38,089 nucleotides of DNA from Phytophthora sp. 'mugwort' (GCA_033558025.1 JAUCEF010000075.1:1-38089); one strand, 5' to 3'; counted from the stretch's first letter, positions 18,488 to 28,723 are shown. Notes: generated from the letters alone by a model not told the origin. Numbers and translations are program-made.

Positions 18488-19981
18488 ATGTTTTTTCAGG
18501 AAATTTTTAATAATAATTTTGAAATTATTATCCCCGAATTTTTTTTAACAACTTTTTTATTAATTTTATTATTATTTGGTGTTTTTTATAAAAAAAATCA
18601 AAATGCTCAAAAAATTTTGATTATTAAAAATATTACTACTATAATAATATATTTATTATTAATTCTTTTAATATTAACGTTAAATATAACAAATATTTCA
18701 AGTAACATATTAAATGGTGTATTACTTATTAATAATTTTACACAATTTATTAAAATAATTTTAATTTTATTAACAATTATTTGTTTTTTAATACAACAAA
18801 AATATTTAATACAACAAAAAATAAATTCATATGAAATTAATATATTAATGTTAATATCATTATTGGGTTTAATGTTATTGGTATCTGCAAATCATTTTAT
18901 TACTTTATATTTAGCAATTGAATTACAAAGTTTAAGTTTTTATATATTAACATCCACCCAAAAAAAATCGATATTATCAATTGAGGCTGGTTTAAAATAT
19001 TTTATTTTAGGATCAATTGCTTCAGGTTTTATTCTATTTGGTTCTTCAATAATTTATGCTATTACAGGTTCATTAAATTTTAATAATATTTTTTTAATAT
19101 TATCAAATATAAATTTTTTAGATAATATAAATATATTAATTAGTTTATCTTATGGATTAATTTTTATTTTAGTTGGTATTTTATTTAAAATAGGTGCTAC
19201 ACCTTTTCATTTTTGGTTGCCTGATGTATATGAAGGTGCTCCAAATAATATTTCAAGTTTTTTTGCTATTGTACCAAAAATTGCTTTTATAGGAATTTTA
19301 ATTCGTTTATTTTTTGAGATTTTTTTTAATATTTCATATTTCTTTGAAATTTTTTTTTATATTATTTCATTTTTATCTATGTTAATCGGTGCATTATCGG
19401 CATTACAACAAAAAAAAATCAAAAGATTATTAGCTTATAGTGCAATAAGTCATGTAGGTTTTATATTAATAGGATTTACTTCAAATATGTTAAATAATAT
19501 TCCATTTATTTTATTATATATTATAATTTATATTATAACAAGTATTAATTTATGGACTTCTTATTTATCTTTAAATATCAATCATAAACCAATTAAATAT
19601 TTAACAGATTTATCAAATATATATACTATTAATAAATTAATTGCTATTATTATAATCATAAATATTTTTTCATTAGCTGGTATACCCCCATTAGCGGGTT
19701 TTTTTTCAAAATTATTTATATTTTTTTCAGCTATTAAAAATAATTATTTTAGTTTAGTATTTTTTGGTATTATTATAAGTGTTTTAAGCTCTTTTTATTA
19801 TTTAAAAATAATTAAAATTATTTATTTTGAAAAAATATTTAGAAAAATGTATATTTCACAAATAAATAAAAGTCAAAGTATAATATTATTAATTAGTACT
19901 CAATTTATTTTATTTTTATTTATTTATCCTAATATTATATTAATAAATTTAAACAAAATTTATTTATATTTATTAATATAA
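18488..19981 (+). CDS. nad2: NADH dehydrogenase subunit 2
   Basis: This is an antiporter-like complex I membrane subunit of 497 residues (bacterial NuoN). The channel signature GATPFHFWLPDVYEGAPNNI is followed by SSFFAIVPKIAFIGILIRL. The motif LYLAIELQSLSFYILTS carries the conserved helix-5 glutamate, and FSLAGIPPLAGFFSKLFIF lies in the C-terminal third. The whole protein is hydrophobic with about fourteen helices. It opens the second plus-strand block and is followed seven bases later by trnF. Confidence 0.97.
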   Translation: MFFQEIFNNNFEIIIPEFFLTTFLLILLLFGVFYKKNQNAQKILIIKNITTIIIYLLLILLILTLNITNISSNILNGVLLINNFTQFIKIILILLTIICFLIQQKYLIQQKINSYEINILMLISLLGLMLLVSANHFITLYLAIELQSLSFYILTSTQKKSILSIEAGLKYFILGSIASGFILFGSSIIYAITGSLNFNNIFLILSNINFLDNINILISLSYGLIFILVGILFKIGATPFHFWLPDVYEGAPNNISSFFAIVPKIAFIGILIRLFFEIFFNISYFFEIFFYIISFLSMLIGALSALQQKKIKRLLAYSAISHVGFILIGFTSNMLNNIPFILLYIIIYIITSINLWTSYLSLNINHKPIKYLTDLSNIYTINKLIAIIIIINIFSLAGIPPLAGFFSKLFIFFSAIKNNYFSLVFFGIIISVLSSFYYLKIIKIIYFEKIFRKMYISQINKSQSIILLISTQFILFLFIYPNIILINLNKIYLYLLI

Positions 19982-19987
19982 TATTTA

Positions 19988-20061
19988 GTTTGGATAGCTC
20001 AGTTGGTTAGAGTAAAAGACTGAAAATCTTTGTGTCGGTGGTTCAAATCCACCTCCAGACA
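19988..20061 (+). tRNA. trnF: tRNA-Phe(GAA)
   Basis: A cloverleaf with acceptor GTTTGGA pairing with TCCAGAC (one T-G pair). The anticodon loop CTGAAAA gives GAA. Confidence 0.94.
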
Positions 20062-20077
20062 ATTTTATTATTAAAAT

Positions 20078-20404
20078 ATGTATCTTTTAAGAATAACTTT
20101 TAAATCATTTCAAAAAATAAATCAACTCAAACAAAATTTATTAAAATTAAAAAAAATTAATAAATTCAAAAATATTCAAATACCCGGTGTATTTCAAACA
20201 AAACAAAAAAAAAAAATTTTTACATTATTAAGATCTCCCCATGTAAATAAAAAATCACGTGAACATTTTATTCATAAAAATTATACTTCTAAAATTAATA
20301 TAAAATTTAAAAATATTTTTTATTTATTAAATTTTTTAGTTTTAATTAAAAAATTTTTATCTAAAAATTCATTAATAAATATTAAAATTATAAAAAAAAA
20401 TTAA
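20078..20404 (+). CDS. rps10: Mitochondrial ribosomal protein S10
   Basis: This is small-subunit protein uS10 of 108 residues, which sits in the 30S head. The family core is clear in the middle: KKKIFTLLRSPHVNKKSREH, matching the bacterial ..FTVL.SPHV.K.AREQFE. The N terminus has the usual strand-helix (YLLRITFKSFQKINQLKQNL). The C terminus is short and hydrophobic-basic. It lies between trnF and trnR. Mitochondrial rps10 is found in stramenopiles, plants and jakobids. Confidence 0.88.
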   Translation: MYLLRITFKSFQKINQLKQNLLKLKKINKFKNIQIPGVFQTKQKKKIFTLLRSPHVNKKSREHFIHKNYTSKINIKFKNIFYLLNFLVLIKKFLSKNSLINIKIIKKN

Positions 20405-20414
20405 AATTAAACTT

Positions 20415-20488
20415 ATGCTTATAGCTTAAATGGATAAAGCGTTAGATTGCGGATCTATAAAATGAAAGTTCAAATCTTTCTAAGCATA
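20415..20488 (+). tRNA. trnR: tRNA-Arg(GCG)
   Basis: A cloverleaf with acceptor ATGCTTA pairing with TAAGCAT. The anticodon loop TTGCGGA gives GCG. This reads CGU/CGC, while bacteria usually use ACG (inosine). CGA codons occur in cox1 and cox2, so how they are read is open. Confidence 0.9.
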
Positions 20489-20502
20489 TATTTTATTTAT
20501 TT

Positions 20503-20574
20503 TGAAGTATAGCCAAGTGGTAAGGCCTCCGTTTTTGGTACGGAAAATCAAAGGTTCGAATCCTTTTACTTCAA
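20503..20574 (+). tRNA. trnQ: tRNA-Gln(UUG)
   Basis: A cloverleaf with acceptor TGAAGTA pairing with TACTTCA. The anticodon loop TTTTGGT gives TTG. Confidence 0.94.
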
Positions 20575-20576
20575 AA

Positions 20577-20650
20577 GGGCCTATAACTCAGTTGGTTAGA
20601 GTATACGCCTGATAAGTGTAAAGTCAGTAGTTCAAATCTACTTAGGCCCA
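20577..20650 (+). tRNA. trnI: tRNA-Ile(GAU)
   Basis: A cloverleaf with acceptor GGGCCTA pairing with TAGGCCC. The anticodon loop CTGATAA gives GAT. Two bases separate it from each tRNA neighbour, so the cluster is tightly packed. Confidence 0.95.
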
Positions 20651-20652
20651 AT

Positions 20653-20725
20653 GAATAATTAACTCAATTGGTAGAGTATTTCGTTTACACCGAAAATGTT
20701 AGCGGTTCGAGTCCGTTATTATTCA
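20653..20725 (+). tRNA. trnV: tRNA-Val(UAC)
   Basis: A cloverleaf with acceptor GAATAAT pairing with ATTATTC. The anticodon loop TTTACAC gives TAC. rps12 starts 17 bases downstream. Confidence 0.94.
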
Positions 20726-20742
20726 ATAAAATAACAAATAAT

Positions 20743-21123
20743 ATGTCAACAATTAATCAATTATTTTTAAAAAAACAAAAACGTTTAGAAAAAAAAAAAA
20801 GAAATAAAAGTCCAGCTTTAAAACAATGTCCTCAACGTAAAGGTATTTGTTTAAAAGTTTATAATACAACACCTAAAAAACCAAATTCTGCTATGCGTAA
20901 AGTAGCAAAAGTACACCTATCTAGTAGGTATACAATAATTACTTATATTCCAGGTATTGGTCATACTTTACAAGAACATTCAATAGTATTAGTTAGAGGA
21001 GGTCGTGTAAAAGATTTACCTGGAGTAAAATATCATGTAATTCGTGGTAAATATGATTTATTAGGGATTTATTCTCGAAAAACATCAAGATCAAAATATG
21101 GAACTAAAATACGAAGAGTATAA
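20743..21123 (+). CDS. rps12: Mitochondrial ribosomal protein S12
   Basis: This is small-subunit protein uS12 of 126 residues, which lies at the decoding centre. Conserved blocks are [38 protein letters not shown] and [20 protein letters not shown]. The start is the ATG giving [13 protein letters not shown]; an upstream open frame runs through trnV and is not coding. The N-terminal lysine-rich insert after LFLKKQ is longer than in bacteria. The end overlaps the rps7 start by 26 bases, keeping the bacterial str-operon order. Confidence 0.97.
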   Translation: MSTINQLFLKKQKRLEKKKRNKSPALKQCPQRKGICLKVYNTTPKKPNSAMRKVAKVHLSSRYTIITYIPGIGHTLQEHSIVLVRGGRVKDLPGVKYHVIRGKYDLLGIYSRKTSRSKYGTKIRRV

Positions 21124-21529
21124 AATAAAAAAATTATTTATAAATATGTTATTAAAAAAAGGAAAAAAAACTTGTTCTGAAAACATATTTATAAATATTT
21201 TAATTACTTTAAAAAAAATTACAAAACAAAAACCGAATTTTATTTTATTTAAATCAATTGAAAATTTATTACCGAAATTAAAAGCAATAAGTATTCCAAA
21301 TAAAAAACGAAATAAAAAAAAAAAAAAAAAAGATAGATATTTTTTAATGCTTTTAAATGAAGATAAACAAATTAAAAAATCGATATCGTGGTTACTTTTA
21401 AATGCAAATTTAAAAAACATAACAAACGAAATTATTCAAACTTCAAAAAATAAAAGTAAAACAATCAATACAAAAAAACAATATTATAAAAATATAAAAA
21501 AATTAAAATTTAATCTTATTTTTGATTAA
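21098..21529 (+). CDS. rps7: Mitochondrial ribosomal protein S7
   Basis: This is small-subunit protein uS7 of 143 residues, which nucleates the 30S head. The N-terminal part [20 protein letters not shown] matches the family K.IN.LM..GKK..AE.I pattern, and [20 protein letters not shown] the ...K.NP...L..AIEN..P block. The region after residue 70 contains a lysine-rich low-complexity insert. The ATG used overlaps the end of rps12 by 26 bases; a start at the later ATG (MLLKKGKK) would avoid the overlap but lose a conserved helix. Confidence 0.9.
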   Translation: MELKYEEYKIKKLFINMLLKKGKKTCSENIFINILITLKKITKQKPNFILFKSIENLLPKLKAISIPNKKRNKKKKKKDRYFLMLLNEDKQIKKSISWLLLNANLKNITNEIIQTSKNKSKTINTKKQYYKNIKKLKFNLIFD

Positions 21530-21589
21530 TTTTTTTAAAATACATTATTTATCATTAAATAATTAATTATTACAAATTATAAAATTCTT

Positions 21590-22504
21590 ATGAAAAATTA
21601 TTATTATATTAATAAAAAAAATTTACAAATAGAAACTACAACAAATGATTCTAATATCGATAAATTTCAAAATGATTTAAAAATTTTAAAAGAAATTAGT
21701 AATAATATACAAAATACACAAAAACATCCTTATCATTTAGTAGATCCAAGTCCTTGGCCTTTTATAATTTCTTTTGGACTTTTTTTTTTAACTTTTGGTG
21801 GTGCTATGTATTTTCATGGTTATATTGGCAGTAATTTCTTAATTTTAACAGGATTTTTAATGATTATTTTAACAATGTATACTTGGTTTCGTGATATAGT
21901 TAGAGAAGCTGTATATGAAGGTCAACATACTAAACAAGTACAATTAGGTTTAAGAAATGGTATGCTTTTATTTATTTTTAGTGAATTACTATTTTTTGTT
22001 AGTTTTTTTTGGGCTTTTTTTCATTCAGCTTTAGCACCAACACCTGAAATTGGATCTTTATGGCCACCATTAGGTATTGAAACTGTTAATGCTTGGGGTA
22101 TTCCTTTATTAAATACTGTAATATTATTATCATCTGGGGCAACTATTACTTGGGCACACCATTCAATAGTTTTTGGTGATAGAAAAAATGCTATTTTAAG
22201 TTTAATTATTACAATTTTATTAGCTTTTTTTTTTACTTTAATTCAAGCCTATGAATATATTGAAAGTACTTTTTCAATTTCTGATAGTATTTATGGTACA
22301 ACTTTTTTTTTATTAACAGGTTTTCATGGTATTCACGTTATTGTAGGTACTATTTTTATTATAGTAAGTACTATTAGATTAATTAATCATCATTTTACAA
22401 AACAACATCATTTCGGTTTTGAAGCTGCAGCTTGGTATTGGCATTTTGTAGATGTTGTTTGGTTATTTTTATTTGTAGCAGTTTACTGGTGGGGAGGTAA
22501 TTAA
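21590..22504 (+). CDS. cox3: Cytochrome c oxidase subunit 3
   Basis: This is a core membrane subunit of complex IV, 304 residues with seven helices. The family sequence begins at KHPYHLVDPSPWPFIISFGL near residue 45, and FWAFFHSALAPTPEIGSLWP, TGFHGIHVIVGTIFIIVSTI and AAAWYWHFVDVVWLFLFVAV follow. The first 44 residues are an extra polar leader (ETTTNDSNIDKFQNDLKILK) not usual in this subunit, and no other ATG lies close to the normal start. atp6 follows 24 bases downstream. Confidence 0.97.
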   Translation: MKNYYYINKKNLQIETTTNDSNIDKFQNDLKILKEISNNIQNTQKHPYHLVDPSPWPFIISFGLFFLTFGGAMYFHGYIGSNFLILTGFLMIILTMYTWFRDIVREAVYEGQHTKQVQLGLRNGMLLFIFSELLFFVSFFWAFFHSALAPTPEIGSLWPPLGIETVNAWGIPLLNTVILLSSGATITWAHHSIVFGDRKNAILSLIITILLAFFFTLIQAYEYIESTFSISDSIYGTTFFLLTGFHGIHVIVGTIFIIVSTIRLINHHFTKQHHFGFEAAAWYWHFVDVVWLFLFVAVYWWGGN

Positions 22505-22528
22505 TTTATTAAAAAATTAATAATTTTT

Positions 22529-23248
22529 ATGGTTAGTCCTTTAGAACAATTTGAAATTTTACCTATTTTTCAAATACCTTTTGTATTTACTAATGCTTCT
22601 TTAATTTTAGTAATAGGTTTAGTTTATTTATATATATTTACATGTATAAAAACTAAATTTATTCCAACACGTTTTCAACAAATTTTTGAAATGATTTTTA
22701 ATATTACAATTGAATTAACTTATTCTAGTATAGGAAAAGCTGGTAAATATTTTGTTTCATTAATTTTTGTTGTTTTTTTTTTTATTTTATTATGTAATTT
22801 AATAGGAATGATTCCATACAGTTTTACTATAACAAGTCATTTAATTATTACGTTTACTTTAGCATTAACAATTTATTTAGGTTTTAATTTAATTGGAATT
22901 AAAAAACATAAATTTAATTTTTTAAATTTATTATTACCTAGTGGTGCAAGTATAGCATTAGTTCCCATCTTAGTACCTATTGAATTAGTTTCATACATTT
23001 TTCGTGTAATTAGTTTACCTGTACGATTATTTGCAAATATGATGGCTGGACATACTTTATTAAAAGTAATTGCAGGTTTTGCTTGGGCTATGTTAAATGT
23101 AAATAGTTTTATTTTTATGGCACATTTTATTCCATTAATAATTATTGTATTATTGGTTGGTTTAGAAATTGCTGTAGCTTTAATTCAGGCATATGTGTTT
23201 ACGATTTTAACGTGTATGTATATAAATGATGCTTTAAATTTACATTAA
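22529..23248 (+). CDS. atp6: ATP synthase Fo subunit a
   Basis: This is the proton-channel subunit of ATP synthase, 239 residues. The essential arginine is Arg166 in ISLPVRLFANMMAGH, and the C-terminal helix LEIAVALIQAYVFTILTCMY carries the conserved glutamate and glutamine. The N-terminal PLEQFEILPIF is also typical. It lies between cox3 and trnD and is separated from the other Fo genes, with atp9 about 740 bases downstream and atp8 at the window end. Confidence 0.98.
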   Translation: MVSPLEQFEILPIFQIPFVFTNASLILVIGLVYLYIFTCIKTKFIPTRFQQIFEMIFNITIELTYSSIGKAGKYFVSLIFVVFFFILLCNLIGMIPYSFTITSHLIITFTLALTIYLGFNLIGIKKHKFNFLNLLLPSGASIALVPILVPIELVSYIFRVISLPVRLFANMMAGHTLLKVIAGFAWAMLNVNSFIFMAHFIPLIIIVLLVGLEIAVALIQAYVFTILTCMYINDALNLH

Positions 23249-23284
23249 TAAAATATACAAAAATAAGATATAATATTTTATATT

Positions 23285-23358
23285 GGAAAAATAGCTCAGT
23301 TGGTTAGAGTGGTAGCTTGTCACGCTATAAGTCGCGGGTTCAAGTCCCGTTTTTTCCG
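23285..23358 (+). tRNA. trnD: tRNA-Asp(GUC)
   Basis: A cloverleaf with acceptor GGAAAAA pairing with TTTTTCC. The anticodon loop TTGTCAC gives GTC. Confidence 0.94.
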
Positions 23359-23392
23359 TTTAAATTTATTATATTTAAAAAAATTTATAAAT

Positions 23393-23746
23393 ATGTTATT
23401 AAATTATTCAAATATTTTTATATTCTTAATATTAAGTTTATTTTTATCAATTTTAATTTTCATTTTATCTTTTAGTTTAATTAAACAAAAAGATGATTTA
23501 GAAAAGTTAACAGCCTATGAATGTGGATTTAATCCTTATGATGATGCTAGAAAAATTTTTGATGTAAAATTTTATTTAGTAGCTATCCTTTTTATTATTT
23601 TTGATTTAGAAGCTGTTTTTATTTTTCCTTGGGTTTTAACTTTAAGTTCAAATTTTTCATGGGGATTTTGGACTATGATTGAATTTTTAGTTGAATTAGT
23701 TATAGGTTTTATTTATATTTGGTGTAGTGATGCTTTAGAATGGTAA
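23393..23746 (+). CDS. nad3: NADH dehydrogenase subunit 3
   Basis: This is a complex I membrane subunit of 117 residues (bacterial NuoA). The loop with the active/deactive-switch cysteine is present in AYECGFNPYDDARKIFDVKF, followed by YLVAILFIIFDLEAVFIFPW and the third helix. The start is the ATG giving MLLNYSNIF; the upstream open frame lies in trnD. A 238-base AT-rich spacer follows before atp9. Confidence 0.97.
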   Translation: MLLNYSNIFIFLILSLFLSILIFILSFSLIKQKDDLEKLTAYECGFNPYDDARKIFDVKFYLVAILFIIFDLEAVFIFPWVLTLSSNFSWGFWTMIEFLVELVIGFIYIWCSDALEW

Positions 23747-23937
23747 ATTATTTAAAAATATAAAAAAATTTATTGTTATTAAATTAAAAAAATTTTTATA
23801 AAATTATTTTAACTATATTAATTTTAATATAATTTTTTTTAATAAAATTATATTTTAATTTAAAATTAGTTAAAGTATATAATAATATTATATATAATTT
23901 AAAATTTTTTATATAATTAAATATTCTAAAAAAGTTT

Positions 23938-23948
23938 ATTCTTTAAGA
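23938..23948 (+). promoter_or_regulatory. ATTCTTTAAGA motif upstream of atp9
   Basis: The third exact copy of the 11-mer, 36 bases before the atp9 ATG, in the orientation of the gene and inside the 238-base nad3-atp9 spacer, which otherwise shows nothing but AT-rich sequence. Confidence 0.3.
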
Positions 23949-23960
23949 TATTTTAAATAA

Positions 23961-24212
<252 letters not shown>

Positions 24213-24236
24213 TTAAAATTAAATCCTGAAAAATAT

Positions 24237-24256
24237 GATAAAAATTAATTTTTATC
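24237..24256. terminator. Palindrome after atp9
   Basis: GATAAAAATT is followed directly by its complement AATTTTTATC, 24 bases after the atp9 stop; flanking bases extend the pairing with one T-G. A second small hairpin (AATACT/AGTATT) lies near 24280. It could end the atp9 transcript. Confidence 0.35.
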
Positions 24257-24375
24257 GTATTTTATGTTATATATATACTAATACTGGTTATAGTATTTAT
24301 TTTAGAAAAAAAATTATTTATTTTTTTAATATATAAATATTTATAATTATAAATATTTATAATTATTTTTTATTT

Positions 24376-24942
24376 ATGAAAGTATTAAAAAAATTTAGTC
24401 AATATTTATTACAGATTTTACCAATAATAAATTATACTTTATATAAAAATGAATTATGTATAAATATTTCTACAAAAAATTTAATTCCTATTTTATTTTT
24501 TTTAAAAAATCATACAAATACTCAATTTAAAGTATTATCAGAAATTTGTGTTATAGATTATATTAATAAAAAAAAACGTTTTGAAATAATTTATAATTTA
24601 TTAAGTATTCGTTTTAATAGTCGTTTAAAAATTAAAATAATAATTAATGAATTACAACCGGTAGATTCAATTATAAAAATATATCAATCAGCCAATTGGT
24701 GTGAAAGAGAAGTTTGGGATATGTTTGGTATTTTTTTTTTATACCATCCCGATTTAAGACGGATTTTAACAGATTATGGTTTTGAAGGACATCCTTTACG
24801 TAAAGATTTCCCTTTAAGTGGTTTTTTAGAAATTTTTTATAATGAATTAAAAAAACGTGTTGTTTATGAACCCATTAATTTATCACAACAATACCGATTA
24901 TTTGAATTTAATAATCCTTGGAATAATAAAATAAATATGTAA
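24376..24942 (+). CDS. nad9: NADH dehydrogenase subunit 9
   Basis: This is the 30-kDa complex I peripheral-arm subunit, 188 residues (bacterial NuoC). The C-terminal signature is clear: SANWCEREVWDMFGIFFLYH, then PDLRRILTDYGFEGHPLRKD and FPLSGFLE. The N-terminal half (KNHTNTQFKVLSEICVIDY) follows the family pattern with AT-driven divergence. It lies between atp9 and cob, and cob starts 47 bases downstream. Confidence 0.97.
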   Translation: MKVLKKFSQYLLQILPIINYTLYKNELCINISTKNLIPILFFLKNHTNTQFKVLSEICVIDYINKKKRFEIIYNLLSIRFNSRLKIKIIINELQPVDSIIKIYQSANWCEREVWDMFGIFFLYHPDLRRILTDYGFEGHPLRKDFPLSGFLEIFYNELKKRVVYEPINLSQQYRLFEFNNPWNNKINM

Positions 24943-24989
24943 TATTTTATTAATTATTTTTGCTTTTAGGTAATTTTTCATTTCATATT

Positions 24990-26165
24990 ATGAGATGGAA
25001 TAAAAAATCATTATTTGCGATTCTTAATAATCATTTAATAGATTATCCTACACCTATTAATTTAAATTATTTTTTTGGATTCGGTTCGTTAGCTGGTATT
25101 ATGTTAGTAATACAAATTTTAACAGGTATTTTTTTAGCAATGCATTATACTCCACATATTGATTTAGCTTTTAATAGTGTTGAACATATTATGAGAGATG
25201 TAAATAATGGTTGGTTAATTAGATATACACATGCAAATGGAGCATCTTTTTTTTTTATTGTTGTATATATTCATATTTTTCGTGGTTTATATTATGGTTC
25301 TTATATCACACCAAGAGAAGCTATATGGTCTTCTGGTGTAATTATTTTTATTTTAATGATGGCTACAGCTTTTATGGGTTATGTTTTACCTTGGGGACAA
25401 ATGAGTTTTTGGGGTGCAACTGTTATTACTAATTTATTTTCTGCAATACCCTTAATAGGAAAAGATATTGTTGATTGGCTTTGGGGCGGATTTGCTGTTG
25501 ATAATCCAACATTAAATCGTTTTTTTAGTTTACATTTTACATTACCTTTTATAATTGTGGGTGCCGTATTGATACATTTAATTTTATTACATGAAGTTGG
25601 TTCAAATAATCCTTTAGGTATTACATTAAAAAATGAAAATATACCTTTTTATCCATATTTTTATACTAAAGATTTATTTGGATTAATGATCTTATTTTTG
25701 ATTTTCTTTATTTTTATTTTTTTTTATCCTAATACATTAGGTCATCCCGATAATTATATTGAAGCAAATCCAATGAAAACACCTTTACATATCGTACCAG
25801 AATGGTATTTTTTACCGTTTTATGCAATTTTAAGATCTATTCCTAATAAAATTGGCGGTGTTATAGCTATGTTTGGTTCATTACTTATTTTATTAACAAT
25901 ACCTTTTACAAATTCATCTGAAATTAGAAGTACAGCTTTTAGACCTATATTTAAAATTTGTTATTGGTTATTAGTTATAGCTTTTTTATTATTAGGTTGG
26001 GTTGGACAATGTCCAGTTGAATATCCTTATACTGAAATTGGTATTATAAGTATGATTTATTATTTTTTTTTTTTTATAATAATTATACCATTTTTAGGTA
26101 AATTAGAAACTTATTTAGTACGTTATAATATTAATAAAAAATCTTTAATAAATAAAAATAAATAA
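24990..26165 (+). CDS. cob: Cytochrome b
   Basis: This is the central subunit of complex III, 391 residues with eight helices. The two heme b ligand pairs are His81/His182 and His95/His196. The Qo-site PEWY motif is in [20 protein letters not shown]. The start is the ATG giving [15 protein letters not shown]; an open frame runs ten codons further upstream but without an ATG. No intron was seen. The stop lies seven bases before the inverted repeat, so the repeat boundary fuses cob to a headless nad11. Confidence 0.98.
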   Translation: MRWNKKSLFAILNNHLIDYPTPINLNYFFGFGSLAGIMLVIQILTGIFLAMHYTPHIDLAFNSVEHIMRDVNNGWLIRYTHANGASFFFIVVYIHIFRGLYYGSYITPREAIWSSGVIIFILMMATAFMGYVLPWGQMSFWGATVITNLFSAIPLIGKDIVDWLWGGFAVDNPTLNRFFSLHFTLPFIIVGAVLIHLILLHEVGSNNPLGITLKNENIPFYPYFYTKDLFGLMILFLIFFIFIFFYPNTLGHPDNYIEANPMKTPLHIVPEWYFLPFYAILRSIPNKIGGVIAMFGSLLILLTIPFTNSSEIRSTAFRPIFKICYWLLVIAFLLLGWVGQCPVEYPYTEIGIISMIYYFFFFIIIIPFLGKLETYLVRYNINKKSLINKNK

Positions 26166-26172
26166 TTTAAAT

Positions 26173-27744
26173 TGTATTCATTGTACACGTTGTGTACGTT
26201 TTGCTAATGAAATTTGTGGAATTGACGGTTTAGGTACAACAGGTCGTGGTAATAAAACTGAAATTAATTTTTATTCTTCAAATATTTTTAAATCCGAATT
26301 TTCTGGTAATTTAGTAGATTTATGTCCTGTTGGTGCATTAACTTCTAAACCCTATACTTTTAAAGCACGTTCTTGGGAATTAAAAAAAAAAGAGGGTATT
26401 GCTATTTTAGATAGTATTGGTTCAAATATTAAAATTGATATTTTTAATAATGAAATTATACGTATTTTACCTAAAACTAATTTTAATATTAATAAAGAAT
26501 GGATATCAGATAAAACAAGATATTTTTTTGATAGTTTAAAATATCAACGATTAAAATATCCATTATTAAAAGATAATCAAAACAATTTTCATAGGATTTC
26601 TTGGTTAGATGCTCTAAATATTATTAATAAAAAATTGATAATTACAGATAGTTTTAATGCTAAAAGTATTATTGGTGATTTAACTGATTTAGAATCTCTT
26701 TTTTTATTAAAAAAAAATTTAAATAAATTAGGAATTTCAAATGTAAATTATGAACAATTTTTAAAAAATCGACAAATTAAGATAAATTCTGATTTAGCTT
26801 CAAATTTTTTATTTAATAATACTTTAAAATCTATTGAAGAATCTGATGTTTGTTTAATAATTGGTAGTGATATTCGTCAAGAAGGTTCTATTTTAAATAT
26901 TCATTTAATTAATCGTTTAAAAAAAGGAAATTTTAAAATAGCATATATCGGTAATAAAATTAATTTTACTTATCCAGTAAAACATTTAGGATTAACTTTT
27001 AAAACTTTAATAAATATTATTTTAGGAAAACATGTATTTTGTAAACAATTAAAAAAAGCAAAAAAACCTTTAATTATTATAGGTAGTAATATTTTAAATC
27101 AAAAAAATGGTTTTTTTTTATTATCAAAATTAAAAAATTTATCATTTATTAACCATAATATTAATTTCTTTAATTTTCAAACTTCTTTAATTAATTTTTT
27201 TGAAATTACTTTTCCAAAATCATTAAATATGTTAAATAATTCAAAATTATATTATTTATTTAATACAAATTTACAAAATAAATTAAAAATAACTAAAAAT
27301 AGTTTTGTTATTTATCAAGGACATCATTTTACTAAAGATGCTCAAAATTCAAATCTAATTTTACCTGGATTAACTTTTTTAGAAAAAAATGGAATGTATA
27401 TTAATTTAGAAGGTTTTATTCAAAAAAATGAACAAATTTTAAATGTAAATATAGAACAACGTAAAGATTCTATAATTTATAGAAATCTTTATAAATTTTT
27501 ATTAAATAAAAATCAATCTAAATCAGAAGCTTTTTTAAAAATTAAAGATATTTTACCTTATTTATTAAAAAAAAAAATAAAAATTATTTATAATTTTAGT
27601 TTTAATAAAAAATTTTTAAAAATTAATATTAATTTTTTAGATTCATTAATTAAAAATAATTATTATACAAATATATTAGAACAATATTCAAAAATATTGA
27701 TTAATTCTAATAAAATTTTCAAAAATCAATCAAAATTATTATGA
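26173..27744 (+). pseudogene. nad11: 5'-truncated copy of nad11
   Basis: This copy of the 75-kDa complex I subunit (bacterial NuoG) starts mid-gene at [17 protein letters not shown], just after the cob stop. It lacks the first 150 or so residues, which hold the 2Fe-2S and some 4Fe-4S ligands. From there the frame is open to a TGA that overlaps the nad1 ATG (ATGA). No ATG lies near the truncation, and the first possible start (TTG) is at 26635. It is probably not expressed as a working subunit, but it is a clean template showing the correct frame of the other copy. The boundary coincides with the inverted-repeat end. Confidence 0.85.
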
Positions 27745-28721
27745 TATACACAATTTTAAAATTTTTAATTTTCATATTACCTTTATTAATTGCTGTGGCT
27801 TATTTTACTTTAGTTGAACGTAAAATATTAGCTTCTATTCAAAGAAGAAGAGGACCTAATGTTGTAGGTACTTTTGGATTATTACAACCATTAGCTGATG
27901 GTCTTAAATTATTCGTAAAAGAAACAATTTTACCAAGTAATGCTGATGTAATTTTATTTATATTTGCACCTATTTTAGCTTTTTTTTTAAGTCTATTAAG
28001 TTGGACAATAATACCTTTAGGTTTTGGTATGTTTTTTACTGAATTAAATATTGGTATTTTATATTTAATAGCAATTTCATCTTTAGGTGTATACGGTGTT
28101 ATTATAGGTGGTTGGTCAAGTAATTCTAAATATTCGTTTTTAGGGGCTTTAAGATCAACAGCACAAATGATTTCATATGAATTAACTATTGGGTTTTCAA
28201 TTCTTTCAGTAATTGTTTGTGCAAAATCTTTAAATTTAATTTCTATTATTTGGGCACAAAAAACGGTATGGTATTGTTTTCCTCTTTTTCCTATTTTTAT
28301 AATTTTTTTTATATCTTGTTTAGCAGAAACAAATCGACATCCCTTTGATTTACCTGAAGCTGAAGCTGAATTAGTTTCAGGTTATAATGTAGAATATTCT
28401 GCAATGGGTTTTGCATTATTTTTTTTAGGTGAATATGCTAATATGTTATTAATGAGTAGTTTAACTACGATTTTATTTTTAGGTGGTTGGTTAGCACCTT
28501 TCCCTTTTAGTATAAATTGTATTAATTTTTTACCCGGATCTTTTTGGTTTAGTATTAAAATTTGTTTTTTTGTTGTTTTATTTGTAGTTGCTCGAGCTAT
28601 TTTACCTCGATATCGTTATGACCAATTAATGCGTTTAGGTTGGAAAGTATTTCTACCTTTTTCATTATCCTGGTTTTTATATACTGCAAGTATTTTAATA
28701 AGTTTTAATTGGTTAATTTAA
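27741..28721 (+). CDS. nad1: NADH dehydrogenase subunit 1, copy 1
   Basis: This is the complex I membrane subunit at the quinone tunnel, 326 residues (bacterial NuoH). Signatures are [55 protein letters not shown] and [20 protein letters not shown]. The ATG overlaps the nad11 stop by four bases. The encoded protein is identical to the copy at 29454-30434, as expected for inverted-repeat arms kept alike by conversion. nad4L follows two bases after the stop. Confidence 0.98.
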   Translation: MIYTILKFLIFILPLLIAVAYFTLVERKILASIQRRRGPNVVGTFGLLQPLADGLKLFVKETILPSNADVILFIFAPILAFFLSLLSWTIIPLGFGMFFTELNIGILYLIAISSLGVYGVIIGGWSSNSKYSFLGALRSTAQMISYELTIGFSILSVIVCAKSLNLISIIWAQKTVWYCFPLFPIFIIFFISCLAETNRHPFDLPEAEAELVSGYNVEYSAMGFALFFLGEYANMLLMSSLTTILFLGGWLAPFPFSINCINFLPGSFWFSIKICFFVVLFVVARAILPRYRYDQLMRLGWKVFLPFSLSWFLYTASILISFNWLI

Positions 28722-28723
28722 TT

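Noticed and set aside
21091..21420. 109-codon minus-strand ORF opposite rps7
   Set aside because: It is a shadow of the lysine-rich rps7 frame; its Phe-rich composition is the complement of poly-A.
24960..24989. Upstream TTG start for cob, and similar extended starts for nad4, rps12, nad3, nad4L and rpl31
   Set aside because: The extensions lie in tRNAs, a neighbouring gene or spacer, and the conserved protein start is at the later ATG in each case.
27741..27746. TGA read as tryptophan
   Set aside because: TGA ends nad11 in the usual ATGA overlap with nad1, conserved Trp positions use TGG, and trnW is CCA.
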